From the NCBI RefSeq assembly GCF_016508255.1, contig NZ_JADVKT010000002.1:682001-746000 (forward strand): DNA of 64,000 bases, read 5' to 3'. A model generated the notes under the pieces. It was not told the origin of the DNA. It worked only from the letters and a program-made list of their open reading frames with translations, and ran no database searches. This document shows, one piece after another, positions 61,801 through 64,000 of the stretch. The position numbers were made by a program, and so were the translations under genes. The DNA is from Acinetobacter calcoaceticus. GTDB taxonomy: Bacteria > Pseudomonadota > Gammaproteobacteria > Pseudomonadales > Moraxellaceae. The first letter of the stretch is position 1, and each line of letters opens with the position of its first letter.

Positions 61801-64000
61801 TTTGCTGCATGTTGAGCTTTACACGCACCGGAATCGTATTTAAAAACAATCCGATTTGTTGCTCTAAACCATTGATAGGTGCCGAACGCCCAGAAACAGG
61901 AGTACCAAACACAATATCTTCACGATGAGCATAAATATTTAAAGTCATTGCCCAAATCATTTGCATGAAAACATTGAGCGTGATGCCTTGCTCACGTAAT
62001 TTCTGTTGAAGTTTCGCGCCCAGCTCAGCACTTAAACGATATGAAGTTTCCTGTACAGCTTGCTGTGCTTGATTAAATAAAATAAGTGGCTGTAAATCTG
62101 CTAAATCACGTTGCCAAATTACTTTTGATGTTTCATGGTCACGTCCAGATAAAGCTTTAATCACTGTTTCATAACTATATTCAAGCACAGGCAATTGTTG
62201 ATTAGTTTGCTGATAGGCTTTAATAAAGTCTTGTAAAAACAGCGGAGTTGACCAACCATCTGTTAACAGATGATGCACCATAATCAATAATTCTGACTGT
62301 TCTGGAGCATGTTGAATTAAGGTTGCCCGAATTAAGCCATAGGGTTGGTTGAGGTGAATTGGTTGCTGTAATGCTTCTTGAATGGTTTGCTCTAGCAGAT
62401 CGGGAGTGACTGAGCAAAACTGAACTGGCCAAGCTTGAGTAGGATGTAATGAATAGATAAAAACAGGTTCTTCAGCTAATTCACTATCAAAATGCCCACC
62501 TAATTGAGGGTGACGTTTTAATACGGTAATCAACGCTTGCTGTAAACGTACTGGATCAATGTCTCCATTTAAACTAAGCTGAGTAAAGGCATTATAATTT
62601 GATTGATTTTCTACTTGAGATAAGAACAGCATGCCTTTTTGCAAAGGAAGCAAAGGTAAAATAGTACTGTTTTTTCCATATTTTTCTTGAACATTTTGTT
62701 CTAGGTCTGCTGAAAATAACGTTTTTGAAACGGCCGCTTGTTGTTCATCTAAACGGGTGAGATGCGGCGCTATAGCAGCGACTGTTTTAAATTGGAATAC
62801 ATCGCTTGGTCTTAAGCCGTAACCACGTTGGCGCAATTGGGTACAAAGCATAATGGCCGAAATACTATCGCCACCTGTCATAAAGAAGTCATCATCAATC
62901 CCAATTGCGTCAAGCTTAAGAACAGATGCAGTAATTTGACATAAAAGCTGTTGTTCAGACGTTTCGGCCATTCGGCTATGGGTACGAATTTGAGGCTTTG
63001 GCAGTGCTTTTTTATCGACTTTGCCACTTACATTTCGTGGAAATTCGGACATAACAGTCAGGGCAGATGGCACCATATATTCAGGTAAGTTTTGACGTAA
63101 ATGACTTAAATATTGCTGACTTAATTGCTCACTGTTTTTTTCATCGAGTTCAATGTCTTTAACCACACAATAACCGAGTAAACGATGACTGTTGTTAATC
63201 GGTTCTGCAATCACGACTGCGCTTTCAACATTGGCTAAAACTGAAAGCGCGTTTTCAACTTCGCCAATCTCAACTCGATAACCACGAATTTTAATCTGGT
63301 CATCACAGCGTCCCATAAATTCAAGTTTACCCGCACTATTCCAGCGGACTAAGTCACCTGTACGGTACATGCGCTGTCCATGTTCAAATGGATTTGCTAC
63401 AAAGCGAGCAGCACTTAAGTCGGCGCGATCTAAATAACCATTGGCGATACCAAAACCAGAAATATAAAGCTCACCAATGACACCAGTTGGGCATCGTTGC
63501 AAGTGGCGATCTAGTACATAGGCCTGTGTATTACCAATAGGGTTGCCAATGATAGGGCGAGCTGTCTGCTTTAATTCTGCTCGGAAAGTATCAACGGTAT
63601 ATTCTGTTGGGCCATATAAGTTATGAGCAAAAAGCGCTGGCTGAGCATTAAGCTGTTGCCATAAAGCTAACGGTGCAGCTTCACCACCAATCAAAATAAG
63701 ACTTGGATGATGCTGATTTTCAGCAAATAAACCATTCGTCATCATTTGCGCACAAAAAGATGGTGGTAAATCGAGTGTATCGATTTGTCGTTGCTGAATT
63801 TCTTGAACTAAACCAAATGCATCACGTCGCATGTTTTCATCAAAAATATGTAGCTCTTGGCCCCATAACATCCAGAAAACTTGTAACCAAGATGAGTCAA
63901 ATGAGAAAGAGTGTGTATGCGCTGCACGTAACGGACGCTCAGGGAAACGCTCATTTACAGCTTCTAATACAGGCCAATAAATGGTTGGTCTATGCGACAA
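58808..64000 (-). CDS. Siderophore nonribosomal peptide synthetase, C-terminal 1730 residues (A-PCP-C-A-PCP-TE)
   Basis: Runs off the right edge; the first visible codon (TTG) is probably internal Leu. Visible order: partial A1 with [19 protein letters not shown] and [17 protein letters not shown]1 with GGDS near residue 377; condensation domain with HHLLTDGW near 577; A2 with [11 protein letters not shown] near 1030; PCP2 with GGHS near 1425; thioesterase with GYSLGG near 1560 and an Asp-His pair (LLDTYP, EADHTD). A2 residues read by eye give code D-V-W-H-F-S-L-V-D-K, identical to EntF serine. A1 ([10 protein letters not shown]) is not a code I know. Likely a catecholate siderophore synthetase of the EntF/DhbF type with two modules. 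Coupled to an MFS exporter and a PPTase. Confidence 0.88.
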   Translation of the reverse strand: MSHRPTIYWPVLEAVNERFPERPLRAAHTHSFSFDSSWLQVFWMLWGQELHIFDENMRRDAFGLVQEIQQRQIDTLDLPPSFCAQMMTNGLFAENQHHPSLILIGGEAAPLALWQQLNAQPALFAHNLYGPTEYTVDTFRAELKQTARPIIGNPIGNTQAYVLDRHLQRCPTGVIGELYISGFGIANGYLDRADLSAARFVANPFEHGQRMYRTGDLVRWNSAGKLEFMGRCDDQIKIRGYRVEIGEVENALSVLANVESAVVIAEPINNSHRLLGYCVVKDIELDEKNSEQLSQQYLSHLRQNLPEYMVPSALTVMSEFPRNVSGKVDKKALPKPQIRTHSRMAETSEQQLLCQITASVLKLDAIGIDDDFFMTGGDSISAIMLCTQLRQRGYGLRPSDVFQFKTVAAIAPHLTRLDEQQAAVSKTLFSADLEQNVQEKYGKNSTILPLLPLQKGMLFLSQVENQSNYNAFTQLSLNGDIDPVRLQQALITVLKRHPQLGGHFDSELAEEPVFIYSLHPTQAWPVQFCSVTPDLLEQTIQEALQQPIHLNQPYGLIRATLIQHAPEQSELLIMVHHLLTDGWSTPLFLQDFIKAYQQTNQQLPVLEYSYETVIKALSGRDHETSKVIWQRDLADLQPLILFNQAQQAVQETSYRLSAELGAKLQQKLREQGITLNVFMQMIWAMTLNIYAHREDIVFGTPVSGRSAPINGLEQQIGLFLNTIPVRVKLNMQQTLWEQLTQLRQLHVEHLEHDGLGLGAIQQLVAQGNLFDSLLVVENYPDNQYLQQKLGDAAISKLINRGYSHYPLALLVIPDHQIELLLEQRGVIDQPEHFLERMVQLIEIALNEPETSLSHYRLQLAEERDLIQKVNQTQHEVPLTTLQQLLREQARITPEQTALSDEIHQLSFSGVRLQVCALAQQLQGAGVQAGDIVAVALPRSVKLSIAILAVIEVGAAYLPIDLQHPTERIKFMLQDAKSKLVIGEQNDLAAIAHPSIATFAFNELFDETKVDLSSYKTTVITPQHPAYLIYTSGTTGQPKGVMVSHQAIVNRILWMQSEYPLSANDTILQKTPCTFDVSVWEFFWSYLVGARLVMAPVDAHRDPLALLSLIQKYQITTLHFVPSMLAVFENAATEILSPAQRQSLPIRRVFCSGEALPTALAKSFTEHFSCELHNLYGPTEAAVDVSYMDATLGLHPKESSVAIGYPVWNTQLYILDQYLRPVPVGVDGELYLAGHQLAMGYLHRADLTATRFVANPFAAGQRMYRTGDIARWHADGSIQYVGRADDQLKIRGQRIELGEIEQQLRLISGLDVVVHPISSEQNKADVQLVAYVQTTAPVDIEQLKKILAKQLPAYMVPTHYVLVEKFPLSHNGKLDRKALPQPQLVLSNIEKQYATTTFEHELTHIFQQVLNTDQNIGVNEDFFAIGGHSILVMKLAIEIRKVFKRTIPIGQLMSHVTIQRLAALLLTQERLAEVEQTGMQPILPIRSGSGHPLFCFFPGSGSAWQYTVLNRYLHSDLPIIGLQSPRPEGLLANSADMDELVEKQLEIIRKQQSIGPYTLLGYSLGGTVAYAVAAKLTEQGEKVDYLGLLDTYPAEIHQWLDLSVEEMNAEAEQEQLQFFNDILADADTALNEETRRLQEDIFANYRDAVRLLKPYKMPHFDGELHLVVAEKDLLPYIQPEQQWSPLVKKLNIVRLREADHTDILSPKQLETLGPILNRMICQARGLEEHTP

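Overview
The window is one continuous stretch of a low-GC, gene-dense gammaproteobacterial chromosome. Gene content points to the Acinetobacter calcoaceticus-baumannii complex: an aco/2,3-butanediol operon, anthranilate dioxygenase antABC next to an iif-type indole operon, a BLUF photoreceptor, and a catechol-type siderophore NRPS. This assignment comes from recognising the families, not from a database search. No rRNA, tRNA, CRISPR array, prophage or intact insertion sequence was seen. Both ends cut genes: the acetoin dehydrogenase E2 on the left and a large NRPS on the right.

Left part (1-20 kb). The tail of an acetoin catabolic operon (acoC, lpd, acetoin reductase, Zn-dependent butanediol dehydrogenase) is followed by a bestrophin-type channel. 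Next is a sulfide-detoxification locus: a sigma-54 activator divergent from a persulfide dioxygenase, a DUF442-sulfide:quinone oxidoreductase fusion and a TauE/SafE exporter, with a clear -24/-12 promoter and a dyad upstream. A homoserine dehydrogenase homologue, an EamA transporter with a divergent AraC regulator, and a chromate-type transporter follow. From 14.4 to 18.5 kb lies an unusual operon: GntR regulator, AprA-like flavoprotein, AprB-like ferredoxin, HEAT-repeat protein and DUF971 protein. It faces an MHS-type permease.

Middle (20-41 kb). This part holds a TonB siderophore receptor, aspartase, two small unknown proteins (one behind a near-perfect CRP-like site), two LysR regulators, and the acetoacetate operon atoD-atoA-atoE-atoB with its own LysR regulator. 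An AT-rich stretch (32.9-37.6 kb) carries small lipoproteins or secreted proteins of unknown function and a BLUF protein. A GntP permease with 3-hydroxybutyrate dehydrogenase follows, which feeds the ato pathway.

Right part (40-64 kb). A complete indole route is encoded. The iif-type operon (DLH-fold oxygenase candidate, SDR, StyA-like monooxygenase, flavin reductase, outer-membrane protein) would make anthranilate, and the convergent antCBA operon would convert it to catechol. Two AraC/XylS paralogues flank the iif operon. Tandem XylS-like direct repeats precede both iifA and antA, and one AraC gene has a textbook sigma-54 promoter. A molybdate uptake locus (modE-like, modABC) follows, lacking recognisable molybdate-sensing domains in ModE and ModC. 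The window ends with iron genes: a DUF3325/DUF3649/PepSY operon and a phosphopantetheinyl transferase diverging from a Fur-type palindromic region, an MFS exporter, and an NRPS whose last adenylation domain has the EntF-type serine code.
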